A stretch of 64,000 nucleotides of DNA from Anisus vortex (taxonomy: Eukaryota; Mollusca; Gastropoda; Planorbidae). Positions 11,073 to 24,200 of the stretch are shown piece after piece; position 1 is the first letter of the stretch; every line of letters begins with the position of its first letter. Under the pieces are notes generated by a model, which saw only the letters and a program-made list of their open reading frames with translations, was not told where the DNA came from and ran no database searches. Position numbers and translations under genes: made by a program. The DNA is taken from positions 602,001-666,000 of the forward strand of contig CASBPS010000048.1 of NCBI GenBank assembly GCA_949126835.1, in the 5' to 3' direction.

Positions 11073-11313
11073 TTGGTCCATGGGGGCAATCGAAGCAGCA
11101 AGTATACGTGGCCAGGGATTACAAATAGGAACTGTTTGGCCATCACAATGTCCAGCCAGCCACCTTTACTTACCCAAACTAAAGTCAGGTACCTATCAGA
11201 GCTGGGTAGACTCAAGAACACCCTCTAGACCCGATAACAAATAATCCTAGCCTTAACTAGGATTCGAACCCTCGATCCATGCCAACCGAACACGCTGCTA
11301 GCTCGGCCACGTC
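11073..11313 (-). mobile_element. SINE family B, complete head, minus strand
   Basis: On the minus strand the head includes GTGGCCGAGCTAGC (A-box-like) and a perfect B box GGTTCGAATCC (complement of 11260-11270), followed by GAGTCTACCCAGCTCTGATA, GGTACCTGAC and AAAGTAAAGGTGG, and ends near GGACCAAATCGGTC. This is one of the better-preserved family B heads in the window. Confidence 0.8.
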
Positions 11314-12319
11314 ATCCAGATCCGGGGGAAATTTCTTGCGTCAACCTGGATTTGATACTGGGACCTATTATTCGCTGTCAATTCTAGACCACAGTGTAGT
11401 CCGCTGCTACCATTTGTTTTCTTTTTTTAATACGTTCTTTGTCTTTCATTAGATATTCTTGCCCAATCATTGGTTGGCCATTAGATTATAACAGTAACTA
11501 GGTTACTCTATGTCGATCATCTACTGCCCATGACCTACAGATGGGATTTTTATATTATTCATTTTAGCCATCACAGATTTTGAACGGGTAGAAAGAAACA
11601 CACAGTAGGCCTATATTATTGTAAGCAAGCCTTACGCCAACACACACATAGGCCTACACACACTGATTCTATTCTTAGTTCAGAGTGATTCTATTAATAG
11701 TTCAGAGTAATGTTTTGAATCAGATTAATTGTTTACGCCAGTTAGCCAATCGGCGCATTTCTGAATATCCATGAGTCCATGAGCTGAATTCTGCTAGTTT
11801 TTTTTTAGATGAAAATTTTGCTTGTCTTTCTCATTTCTACTATACAGTGTAGGCGTACAAGAAAAAAGGTAGGTGTATTTTATTACTTCAAAGCCTATTC
11901 AACTTCTACAATGCTTAAAATAACTAGATTATCTTGGCATTATCGAAATAATAAAGCCTTTCCAGGAAAGTTTCCTTCATCAGCCTAGCCTATGCCCTAT
12001 GCTTCTATAAATATTTCCGAAACACCATCAATGTTTGTAAGATTAGCGCTAAAAATGCGTTATTAAATTATTAACTTATTTTCACAAATTTACTGATATT
12101 CGATCGATCGGGCTAAAACTACCAGTCATTATATTATATATATTATTTATATATTATTTAGTTTGTTTAAATCTATGAGTATGAGTCAGTATGAGGATTT
12201 CTTTGTCACCGGGATTTGAAAAAGATGATGCCAAAAAGTGTGTGTTTAGGATATTAGCTTTAGTTTCATTATCATTAGGGTATAAGTTTCATTGACATTG
12301 TTTTGGCCCTTTACTACTT
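11314..12319. other. unannotated stretch
   Basis: AT-rich. No coding frame, RNA gene or transposon boundary supported. Confidence 0.4.
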
Positions 12320-13180
12320 TTTTATTTTCAAAGATCTTTATTCAATTTTTGTACAAGGACAATTTTATAATAATTCACATAAAGAGAAAGAGTATAGAAG
12401 AGCAATTTATACACATAATAGGGGATAGAAGACACAAATGTTAAGTTATAAAGAGGTTATTTTAACTAATCTAATTTTCACTTTCGTTCAATTTGTTTAT
12501 TTACATAGTCTTTCATTCTTCCTCACTTACATACCAATTTAAAATAAATTTATCATATATTGCATATTATACCTCCATAATTGTTATTTTAAAATTTAAA
12601 AGGACATCAAGGGAGGGAACTTCGTAATTAAAGTTGATAATTTTGCAAAATTCCCAAAGGGGAGAGCCTGTTTGTTTTATATTACAAGTTGTTTACATTT
12701 TGTTATTTCCCTTTCCGGGTACATAATAATTTGGATGAAAACAAAGGCGGCGTATAACACTAAAACAAGGTGGGCCTAGAAAAGGAGTTAGCTACAGGAG
12801 GACAAAGGAAGAAGAAGAATGGATAGAGAGTGGTGACACGGATTAGGCAGCAAGGGGTAGCCCCGGATGGGGGGGGGGGTAGGGAGAAGTAGTAAGTAGT
12901 TTGTATAAGAAGGGTTGCGGTAGAGAGACCTGTGGGAATTGTTAAAACAAGAGTATGATATGAGATATTTAGATATGGAGTATTTTATCATTTCCTTCCG
13001 GCGTTAACTTTTGGGCATGTGGTTGAGCGTTGAGATTTGTTTTTGAAAAGGTCGACTTTCCTAACCTTGCTCTCCTCTCCCAAAAGGCAGACGTCGGGGG
13101 GCAACGGGCCTGCACCTTTTGACACCCCGGCGGTTGCTGTCGGGACGGGGAGTTTGGCTGGTATTGTTATATCGAGCTTT
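12320..13180 (-). mobile_element. possible minus-strand retroelement 3' region
   Basis: Read on the minus strand, the left edge ends TTGAATAAAGATCTTTG followed by an A-rich tail, a polyadenylation-like end seen on many L1/Tx1-type LINEs. Toward 13080-13160 the composition changes to GC-rich non-coding sequence. No RT motif was found, so the boundaries and class are uncertain. Confidence 0.3.
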
Positions 13181-13705
13181 TTTCTTCTTTTATTTATTTC
13201 CTGTCGCTCTCACTAGTGCCTTATATTAGCCGTAGTTTTGGCTTTAATAGGCTTGTGTTTAAAAGGAAAGAAAGTAGGAGTGAAAAGAAGGGAAAGAAGG
13301 GGAGAGAACAGTAGGTGGGTTGGGTGCGGTTCAAGGGACCGTGATAGAAGACTGGCTGGGGGATATGGGGGGAGGTATCGAGCGGAGGGGGAGACGGGTT
13401 ATCGTCTCTCGCCTCTTGTTTGTATAGGGAAATCAGTGGACCGTTGTGGTCGTCTGGTCACGCTGGACAATTGTTTTTTATTTAAAAGAAAATGTTTTAA
13501 AATTATATACATTATTACAAATTGTGCAGTTTTTGCTTGAGGCGTATTATAGAAATTTGCTACAATAAATAAAATGTTTGCAAATAAAAACATTGTACAT
13601 TTTACAGTATTTCTATAAAGTTTCATGATATCTATACGTATCCACATATATACACACACACACACTCACTTCTACTAAAAGGTACCTGTCTGTTTTTTGT
13701 TTTTT
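13181..13705. other. unannotated stretch
   Basis: A 100-codon + frame at 13238-13540 has low-complexity Lys/Arg/Gly composition and no recognisable domain; I do not call it a gene. A short CA repeat lies near 13655. Confidence 0.4.
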
Positions 13706-14450
13706 GTGCCTTTCTCCCCGACTGTGAAGAGCCTTGGCGTCTATCTAGACTCCACGCTGTCCATGCTGTCCCACATCTCCTTCCTCACCAAAATCTGCTT
13801 CTTCCATCTGCGTCGTATTGCCGCCATCCGTCGTTATCTCAGCAAGGAAGATTGTGTTAAGCTCATTATCTCTTTCCTCTTTTCCCGCTTGGACTATTGC
13901 AATTTGCGTTTGGCTGGTCTCTCGGCCTCCTCCATTCAAGGACTCCAACGTATCCAGAATTGCGCAGCCCGACTAGTTCTCAAGAGAAGAAGTCAAATAA
14001 TGTCATTCGTCTGCTCCGATCTCTGCACTGGCTACCCATCAACAACCGGATCTCATATAAGCTTGCTTCTATCTGCTACAAGTGCCTGAATAACTGTGCC
14101 GCAGATTTCCTTCGCTCTTGTATGGAGCTCTACACCCAGTCCCACCCACTTCGTTCGGCATCTGACGCGCTCACTCTGCGGATCCCTCGTGTGAGGCTTG
14201 TGTCCGCTGGCGAACGTTCGTTTTCCTACGCAGGACTGTCCGCTTGGAATCGCCTCCCATTACAGCTTCGCCAGAGCCCTAGCTATGACACCTTCAGGAG
14301 CCGGCTGAAGACTCACCTAATTCGTCAGCAGAATTAGCGTATTATTACATATTTCGTTGTCTGTCTGTATTCTGTAACTGTCGTCATCACATAGAACTGT
14401 CACCAACGGGATATGCGCTATATAAGCACCATTATTATTATTTATTTATT
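13706..14450 (+). mobile_element. 5'-truncated CR1/L2-like LINE 3' end
   Basis: Coding remnants include [51 protein letters not shown] and SYAGLSAWNRLPLQ, the C-terminal part of the RT polyprotein, with one frameshift around 13985-14000 and a stop at about 14335-14337. The 3' end carries GCGCTATATAAGC and an ATT-repeat tail. It is the same family as the antisense LINE at 38305-40405, with which it shares wording residue by residue. Confidence 0.9.
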
Positions 14451-14496
14451 TATATATATATCATTGATAATATTGACATTTAGTCCTACCTGTACC

Positions 14497-14733
14497 TAGG
14501 GGCGAAGCCAGAAATTTTTTCCAGGGGGGGGGGGGGCTGAATTTTCGCGTGACAAATATTTACCAAATACCAGGGGGGGCTAAACTTTCGCGTGACAAAG
14601 ATTTACCAAATTTTTTGCGAATTTAGTGCATATTTTTAAAAAATCAGTTGAAAAAAATCTTTTTTTTCAAATTCCAGGGGGGGGGGGGGGCTAAGCCCCC
14701 ATCCCCTCAGCCCCCCTTGTGGCTTCGCCCCTG
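14497..14733. mobile_element. 237-bp hAT-type MITE
   Basis: Ends TAGGGGCGAAGCCA and TGGCTTCGCCCCTG are inverted repeats (one terminal mismatch). An exact 8-bp duplication CCTGTACC flanks it (14489-14496 and 14734-14741). G-runs and a repeated CTTTCGCGTGACAAA-type block fill the interior. No coding capacity. Confidence 0.85.
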
Positions 14734-14741
14734 CCTGTACC

Positions 14742-15021
14742 TATATAGGCTATTTAGTTTAGAGGGGAGTGATTTGTGTGCAGTACTGAGTCTACCGAAC
14801 AGTGCACTGCCTACTACTGCTACTATTAGTATATTATTACCCTATTTAAAAAAAGTAAATAGTATTTTAGCCTATATTTATAACTTTTTATAAATTAGCA
14901 TTAGAAGGCTAATTTTATCAATACATTAAAAATTAATATCATTTCTTTTTTGATGCAAATTGCTTAGAAAAATAGTGTTTTGATAATCTCCATGTTTATA
15001 ATAATGTGTGAATCTGCAGAA
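14742..15021 (+). other. region upstream of the kinesin start codon
   Basis: AT-rich with no clear TATA or initiator. CTGCAG ends at 15019, two bases before the ATG, so a 3' splice site joining an upstream 5'UTR exon is possible; none was located. Confidence 0.35.
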
Positions 15022-15259
15022 ATGCCAGATAACAAAGGAAAAACAATTCCAGTCTTAGTAGCTTTACGAATTCGGCCGCTTATCGAAAAGGAGATAAAGG
15101 AAGGATGCCAGACTTGTTTACAGCTCATCCCAGGAGAGCCACAAGTTATTCTAGGCAAAGATAGGCCTTTCACCTATGACTTTGTATTCGGACAAGCGGA
15201 CCCTCAGATTGATGTCTACTCAAAGGCATGCACACCTCTTGTAAACAGCATATTTCAAG
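15022..15259 (+). CDS. KIF4: kinesin exon 1
   Basis: Encodes residues 1-79 plus the first base of Gly80. [10 protein letters not shown] is the beta-1 strand of the motor, and [11 protein letters not shown] is the usual family motif. The ATG at 15022 is chosen because an upstream in-frame extension (from 14980) is unlike kinesins. Donor CAAG/GTAGGA, phase 1. Confidence 0.92.
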
Positions 15260-18200
15260 GTAGGACTTTGTCAGTGAATGTTTGCATTAGAGACAGACGG
15301 AAACAAAATTTTTAGTTTCGGCCGAAAACAAAAACATACTGAATATTATACATTGATTTTTGGCCGAAACCGAAACCTAAAGTTTAACTACAACTTCGGC
15401 CGAAACTGAAAAAGAAACCGAAAATGTGAAACAAATGATTTGAAAAGACTGCACATTTATGTGTAATATTAACTAGTTTATGGGCACTCTATAAGTCTAT
15501 TTGAGTAAACCATTTTTTGGAGTGATTAAATAATCCGTTATTATTATCTTCAGTCTTCTACTTCACATTAGGGATGTTTATATCCTTTTTTTTTCTCCAA
15601 ACCTATTTTCAGTTCTAATTATCCGATTTTTTACCCATTTTCTGTTCCCCCTCTCCGCCCCCTGGCAAAGTAAGTTATAGTTTGGAAAATACAAATTTGC
15701 ATTGATTATACTATAAAAATAATACGAAAGACCATTGGTGAAATCTTTGTAAAAAAAACAGTTGATTTTGGATTAGCAGAAGTCAAAAACTGTAGTGTCA
15801 TGAATTTAGACCTTTATAATTATAATATAAATCAGTGGATGTTATATCTATATGTTACACACATTAAAAGAATATTTGTAGAATAAAAAAAAATCCCAAA
15901 CACATATATCTAGAGATGATAGACATCCGGTTTTTGAAAAGAACCTTACATGCTCTGCAAAATAGTTTTTTAAATTACCCAAGCTGCTTCTCAGTCTAAA
16001 TTAAATAAAGTGTTGGGTCAGTTTTACTAATATACAATTATTGACAGCTAATGTATTAAAACTGAACTGATTGTGGATTGTGAAACACTAAATATGTCAT
16101 TCTTTTTGTCTCTCTAATGTCCTCCTTTTGAAGTTCAAGTATCTCGCAACCTTACGTCTATCGGTCTGTTTGTCTGTTAAAGGAGCTGTCAGCATTGGTG
16201 TGAAATTCCATTTTTTTTATATTTTCGAATACGTAGATCAAATGTCTGTACCGACGACTAGTGTTAACATCTGCATTATCTGTTGTATGTGCTTGTATCG
16301 CAAATTCACAAGCAATATTCAGAATTTGAAAAAAACAAAACAACTACTAGTTGCCTCTGACAAACGAGTGTTTGCAAGGAATATAATGTTAAGGAATTGG
16401 TTTGTGCTAATCAAACAGGGTTTACAAATATTTCTTCAGATAAAAAGATGAATAAATCGTGGGACACCATTATGATTGATTTCCTCCCGTAATCCAGTTT
16501 TCGTTTAACATCCCTACTTGACACAGATTAATTCGCAACAGTTTAACTAAATGAAAGTATCAATAAGTAGTGTATGGTTAATAGTTGCAACTTTTTGAAC
16601 TTTGAAAGTTAAAAACGGAATTTTGCCTATTTTCGGCGCCGAAACCGAATCGGAATATCGGTCGGTCTCTAGTTTGCATTTAATAAGTTAATCAAAGTCA
16701 CCAAAAACTTCCCTTACATTACTAATAATACTAGAGTAACTTACAATGTGAATTATATTATTACATCCTAGGTTACAATGTGAATTTCTATTATTATCTC
16801 CTAGGTTACAATGCAACAGTACTAGTATATGGCCAGACAGGGTCTGGTAAGACATACACCATGGGTGGCTGTTACAAGAAATCACTGGAGGCAGATGAAG
16901 CCTGTATGGGTGTGATACCCAGAGTTCTGAGAGAGATCTTCCAGACTATCAAAGGCAATGACAGTGTGGAATACACAGTCACTGTTTCTTATCTGGAGGT
17001 TTGACTTAACGGTTCAATTTTAAATTATCTTGTGTCATTTTTATTATTATGTTATCACTAAATCGACCTATATTTCTCTTAGATATATAATAGAGACTTA
17101 AAGGATTTGCTCTGCCCTGCACAACAAAGAGACCAACTTAGTATAAGAGAAGAAACAAATGGCAGAATTAAAGTAAGTCCAACTGCTTTTCATTAAATTT
17201 TAATTATTTGCACAATAAAGTAATTTTAAAAAAATGTAATTGAAATTGTTAGACAATATTTTCTCATTCTTTTTAAATTTTATCATTGTTTTATTGCTTA
17301 GGAATAAAATATATTATCAACTTGAGTCTTAACTTTACTATAAAAATTGCACAGATCCAAGGATTAAAGGAGGTGGCAGTTAAAAGCTTTGAGGAAACCA
17401 TGAAGTGTTTAAGTGAAGGTTCTCAGAGTCGAACGACTGGAGCCACTGCAATGAACAATACCTCCAGTAGGTCTCATGCAATATTTACTGTCAATCTTGA
17501 GGAGAAGAATAGCAACGTGTAAGTTACTTTGCTGATACTGTAGTATTGTAAAAAAAGTTTTTTTTTCTCAAGACTTGTTGAAACAATTTTTGCTGAACTT
17601 TTCTTTTAATGTGCAGAAATGACTGTTGCAAGGTTAAGTTTCATTTGGTTGACTTGGCTGGTTCGGAGAAATGTAAACAGACCAAAGCAGAGGGAAAAAG
17701 ATTTAAAGAAGGTTCTTAATAATTTTTTGTCCTTTGCTTTTTACACAGTTTTGTTTATTTTTGTATGAAAATTCAATAGTCCAAACTAATCTATAACTAT
17801 AAGCAACATATTTCAGATATCAGTAGTCCAAACTATTCTATAAGCAACATATTTCAGATATCAGTAGTCCAAACTAATCTATAAGCAACATATTTCAGAT
17901 ATCAGTAGTCCAAACTAATCTATAAGCAACATATTTCAGATATCAATAGTCCAAACTAATCTATAAGCAACATATTTCAGATATCAATAGTCCAAACTAA
18001 TCTATAAGCAACATATTTCAGATATCAATAGTCCAAACTAATCTATAAGCAACATATTTCAGATATCAGTAGTCCAAACTAATCTATAAGCAACATATTT
18101 CAGATATCAGTAGTCCAAACTAATCTATAAGCAACATATTTCAGATATCAATAGTCCAAACTAATCTATAAGCAACATATTTCAGATATCAATAGTCCAA

Positions 18201-21200
18201 ACTAATCTATAAGCAACATATTTCAGATATCAGTAGTCCAAACTAATCTATAAGCAACATATTTCAGATATCAGTAGTCCAAACTAATCTATAAGCAACA
18301 TATTTCAGATATCAGTAGTCCAAACTAATCTATAAGCAACATATTTCAGATATCAGTAGTCCAAACTAATCTATAAGCAACATATTTCAGATATCAGTAG
18401 TCCAAACTAATCTATAAGCAACATATTTCAGATATCAATAGTCCAAACTAATCTATAAGCAACATATTTCAGATATCAGTAGTCCAAACTAATCTATAAG
18501 CAACATATTTCAGATATCAGTAGTCCAAACTAATCTATAAGCAACATATTTCAGATATCAATAGTCCAAACTAATCTATAAGCAACATATTTCAGATATC
18601 AATAGTCCAAACTAATCTATAAGCAACATATTTCAGATATCAATAGTCCAAACTAATCTATAAGCAACATATTTCAGATATCAATAGTCCAAACTAATCT
18701 ATAAGCAACATATTTCAGATATCAATAGTCCAAACTAATCTAGAAGCAACATATTTCAGATATCAATAGTCCAAACTAATCTATAAGCAACATATTTCAG
18801 ATATCAATAGTCCAAACTAATCTATAAGCAACATATTTCAGATATCAATAGTCCAAACTAATCTATAAGCAACATATTTCAGATATCAATAGTCCAAACT
18901 AATCTATAAGCAACATATTTCAGATATCAATAGTCCAAACTAATCTATAAGCAACATATTTCAGATATCAATAGTCCAAACTAATCTATAAGCAACATAT
19001 CTCAGATATCAATAGTCCAAACTAATCTATAAGCAACATATTTCAGATATCAATAGTCCAAACTAATCTATAAGCAACATATTTCAGATATCAATAGTCC
19101 AAACTAATCTATAAGCAACATATTTCAGATATCAATAGTCCAAACTAATCTATAAGCAACATATTTCAGATATCAATAGTCCAAACTAATCTATAAGCAA
19201 CATATTTCAGATATCAATAGTCCAAACTAATCTATAAGCAACATATTTCAGATATCAATAGTCCAAACTAATCTATAAGCAACATATTTCAGATATCAAT
19301 AGTCCAAACTAATCTATAAGCAACATATTTCAGATATCAATAGTCCAAACTAATCTATAAGCAACATATTTCAGATATCAATAGTCCAAACTAATCTATA
19401 AGCAACATATTTCAGATATGAATAGTCCAAACTAATCTATAAGCAACATATTTCAGATATGAATAGTCCAAACTAATCTATAAGCAACATATTTCAGATA
19501 TCAATAATCCAAACTAATCTATAAGCAACATATTTCAGATATCAATAGTCCAAACTAATTTATAAGCAACATATTTCAGATATCAATAGTCCAAACTAAT
19601 CTATAAGCAACATATTTCAGATATCAGTAGTCCAAACTAATCTATAAGCAACATATTTCAGATATCAGTAGTCCAAACTAATCTATAAGCAACATATTTC
19701 AGATATCAGTAGTCAAAACTAATCTATAAGCAACATATTTCAGTTACCAATAGTCCAAACTAATCTATAAGCAACATATTTCAGATATCAATAGTCCAAA
19801 CTAATCTATAAGCAACATATTTCAGTTACCAATAGTCCAAACTAATCTATAAGCAACATATTTCAGTTACCAATAGTCCAAACTAATCTATAAGCAACAT
19901 ATTTCAGATATCAATAGTCCAAACTAATCTATAAGCAACATATTTCAGTTACCAATAGTCCAAACTAATCTATAAGCAACATATATCAGATATCAATAGT
20001 CCAAACTAATCTATAAGCAACATATTTCAGATATCAATAGTCCAAACTAATCTATAAGCAACATATTTCAGTTACCAATAGTCCAAACTAATCTATAAGC
20101 AACATATTTCAGATATCATTAGTCCAAACTAATCTATAAGCAACATATTTCAGATATCAATAGTCCAAATTAATCTATAAGCAACATATTTCAGATATCA
20201 ATAGTCCAAACTAATCTATAAGCAACAATTTTCAGATATCAGTAGTCCAAACTAATCTATAAGCAACATATTTCAGATATCAGTAGTCCAAACTAATCTA
20301 TAAGCAACATATTTCAGTTACCAATAGTCCAAACTAATCTATAAGCAACATATTTCAGTTACTAATAGTCCAAACTAATCTATAAGCAACATATTTCAGA
20401 TATCAATAGTCCAAACTAATCTATAAGCAACATATTTCAGATATCAATAGTCCAAACTAATCTATAAGCAACATATTTCAGTTACCAATAGTCCAAACTA
20501 ATCTATAAGCAACATATTTCAGTTACCATTAGTCCAAACTAATCTATAAGCAACATATTTCAGTTATCAATAGTCCAAACTAATCTATAAGCAACATATT
20601 TCAGTTATCAATAGTCCAAACTAATCTATAAGCAACATATTTCAGATATTAATAGTCCAAACTAATCTATAAGCAACATATTTCAGATATCAATAGTCCA
20701 AACTAATCTATAAGCAACATATTTCAGATATCAATAGTCCAAACTAATCTATAAGCAACATATTTCAGATATCAATAGTCCAAACTAATCTATAAGCAAC
20801 ATATTTCAGATATGAATAGTCCAAACTAATCTATAAGCAACATATTTCAGATATGAATAGTCCAAACTAATCTATAAGCAACATATTTCAGATATCAATA
20901 GTCCAAACTAATCTATAAGCAACATATTTCAGATATCAATAGTCCAAACTAATCTATAAGCAACATATTTCAGTTACCAATAGTCCAAACTAATCTATAA
21001 GCAACATATTTCAGATATCAGTAGTCCAAACTAATCTATAAGTAACATATTTCAGATATCAATAGTCCAAACTAATCTATAAGCAACATATTTCAGATAT
21101 CAATAGTCCAAACTAATCTATAAGCAACAATTTTCAGATATCAGTAGTCCAAACTAATCTATAAGCAACATATTTCAGATATCAGTAGTCCAAACTAATC

Positions 21201-24200
21201 TATAAGCAACATATTTCAGATATCAGTAGTCCAAACTAATCTATAAGCAATATATTTCAGTTACCAATAGTCCAAACTAATCTATAAGCAACATATTTCA
21301 GTTACCAATAGTCCAAACTAATCTATAAGCAACATATTTCAGATATCAATAGTCCAAACTAATCTATAAGCAACATATTTCAGATATCAATAGTCCAAAC
21401 TAATCTATAAGCAACATATTTCAGTTACCAATAGTCCAAACTAATCTATAAGCAACATATTTCAGTTACCAATAGTCCAAACTAATCTATAAGCAACATA
21501 TTTCAGATATCAATAGTCCAAACTAATCTATAAGCAACATATTTCAGTTACCAATAGTCCAAACTAATCTATAAGCAACATATTTCAGTTACCAATAGTC
21601 CAAACTAATCTATAAGCAACATATTTCAGTTACCAATAGTCCAAACTAATCTATAAGCAACATATTTCAGTTACCAATAGTCCAAACTAATCTATAAGCA
21701 ACATATTTCAGATATCAATAGTCCAAACTAATCTATAAGCAACATATTTCAGATATCAATAGTCCAAACTAATCTATAAGCAACATATTTCAGATATCAA
21801 TAGTCCAAACTAATCTATAAGCAACATATTTCAGATATCAATAGTCCAAACTAATCTATAAGCAACATATTTCAGATATCAATAGTCCAAACTAATCTAT
21901 AAGCAACATATTTCAGATATCAATAGTCCAAACTAATCTATAAGCAACATATTTCAGATATCAATAGTCCAAACTAATCTATAAGCAACATATTTCAGAT
22001 ATCAATAGTCCAAACTAATCTATAAGCAACATATTTCAGATATCAATAGTCCAAACTAATCTATAAGCAACATATTTCAGATATCAATAGTCCAAACTAA
22101 TCTATAAGCAACATATTTCAGATATCAATAGTCCAAACTAATCTATAAGCAACATATCTCAGATATCAATAGTCCAAACTAATCTATAAGCAACATATTT
22201 CAGATATCAATAGTCCAAACTAATCTATAAGCAACATATTTCAGATATCAATAGTCCAAACTAATCTATAAGCAACATATTTCAGATATCAATAGTCCAA
22301 ACTAATCTATAAGCAACATATTTCAGATATCAATAGTCCAAACTAATCTATAAGCAACATATTTCAGATATCAATAGTCCAAACTAATCTATAAGCAACA
22401 TATTTCAGATATCAATAGTCCAAACTAATCTATAAGCAACATATTTCAGATATCAATAGTCCAAACTAATCTATAAGCAACATATTTCAGATATCAATAG
22501 TCCAAACTAATCTATAAGCAACATATTTCAGATATCAATAGTCCAAACTAATCTATAAGCAACATATTTCAGATATGAATAGTCCAAACTAATCTATAAG
22601 CAACATATTTCAGATATGAATAGTCCAAACTAATCTATAAGCAACATATTTCAGATATCAATAGTCCAAACTAATCTATAAGCAACATATTTCAGATATC
22701 AATAGTCCAAACTAATTTATAAGCAACATATTTCAGATATCAATAGTCCAAACTAATCTATAAGCAACATATTTCAGATATGAATAGTCCAAACTAATCT
22801 ATAAGCAACATATATCAGATATCAATAGTCCAAACTAATCTATAAGCAACATATTTCAGATATCAATAGTCCAAACTAATCTATAAGCAACATATTTCAG
22901 TTACCAATAGTCCAAACTAATCTATAAGCAACATATTTCAGATATCATTAGTCCAAACTAATCTATAAGCAACATATTTCAGATATCAATAGTCCAAATT
23001 AATCTATAAGCAACATATTTCAGATATCAATAGTCCAAACTAATCTATAAGCAACAATTTTCAGATATCAGTAGTCCAAACTAATCTATAAGCAACATAT
23101 TTCAGATATCAGTAGTCCAAACTAATCTATAAGCAACATATTTCAGTTACCAATAGTCCAAACTAATCTATAAGCAACATATTTCAGTTACCAATAGTCC
23201 AAACTAATCTATAAGCAACATATTTCAGATATCAATAGTCCAAACTAATCTATAAGCAACATATTTCAGATATCAATAGTCCAAACTAATCTATAAGCAA
23301 CATATTTCAGTTACCAATAGTCCAAACTAATCTATAAGCAACATATTTCAGTTACCATTAGTCCAAACTAATCTATAAGCAACATATTTCAGTTATCAAT
23401 AGTCCAAACTAATCTATAAGCAACATATTTCAGTTATCAATAGTCCAAACTAATCTATAAGCAACATATTTCAGATATCAATAGTCCAAACTAATCTATA
23501 AGCAACATATTTCAGATATCAATAGTCCAAACTAATCTATAAGCAACATATTTCAGATATCAATAGTCCAAACTAATCTATAAGCAACATATTTCAGATA
23601 TCAATAGTCCAAACTAATCTATAAGCAACATATTTCAGATATCAATAGTCCAAACTAATCTATAACTATAAGCAACATATTTCAGATATCAGTAGTCCAA
23701 ACTATTCTATAAGCAACATATTTCAGATATCAGTAGTCCAAACTAATCTATAAGCAACATATTTCAGATATCAGTAGTCCAAACTAATCTATAAGCAACA
23801 TATTTCAGATATCAATAGTCCAAACTAATCTATAAGCAACATATTTCAGATATCAATAGTCCAAACTAATCTATAAGCAACATATTTCAGATATCAGTAG
23901 TCCAAACTAATCTATAAGCAACATATTTCAGATATCAGTAGTCCAAACTAATCTATAAGCAACATATTTCAGATATCAGTAGTCCAAACTAATCTATAAG
24001 CAACATATTTCAGATATCAATAGTCCAAACTAATCTATAAGCAACATATTTCAGATATCGGTAGTCCAAACTAATCTATAAGCAACATATTTCAGATATC
24101 AATAGTCCAAACTAATCTATAAGCAACATATTTCAGATATCAATAGTCCAAACTAATCTATAAGCAACATATTTCAGATATCAATAGTCCAAACTAATCT

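Noticed and set aside
13238..13540. 100-codon gene
   Set aside because: Low-complexity basic composition, no domain, no splice or promoter context.
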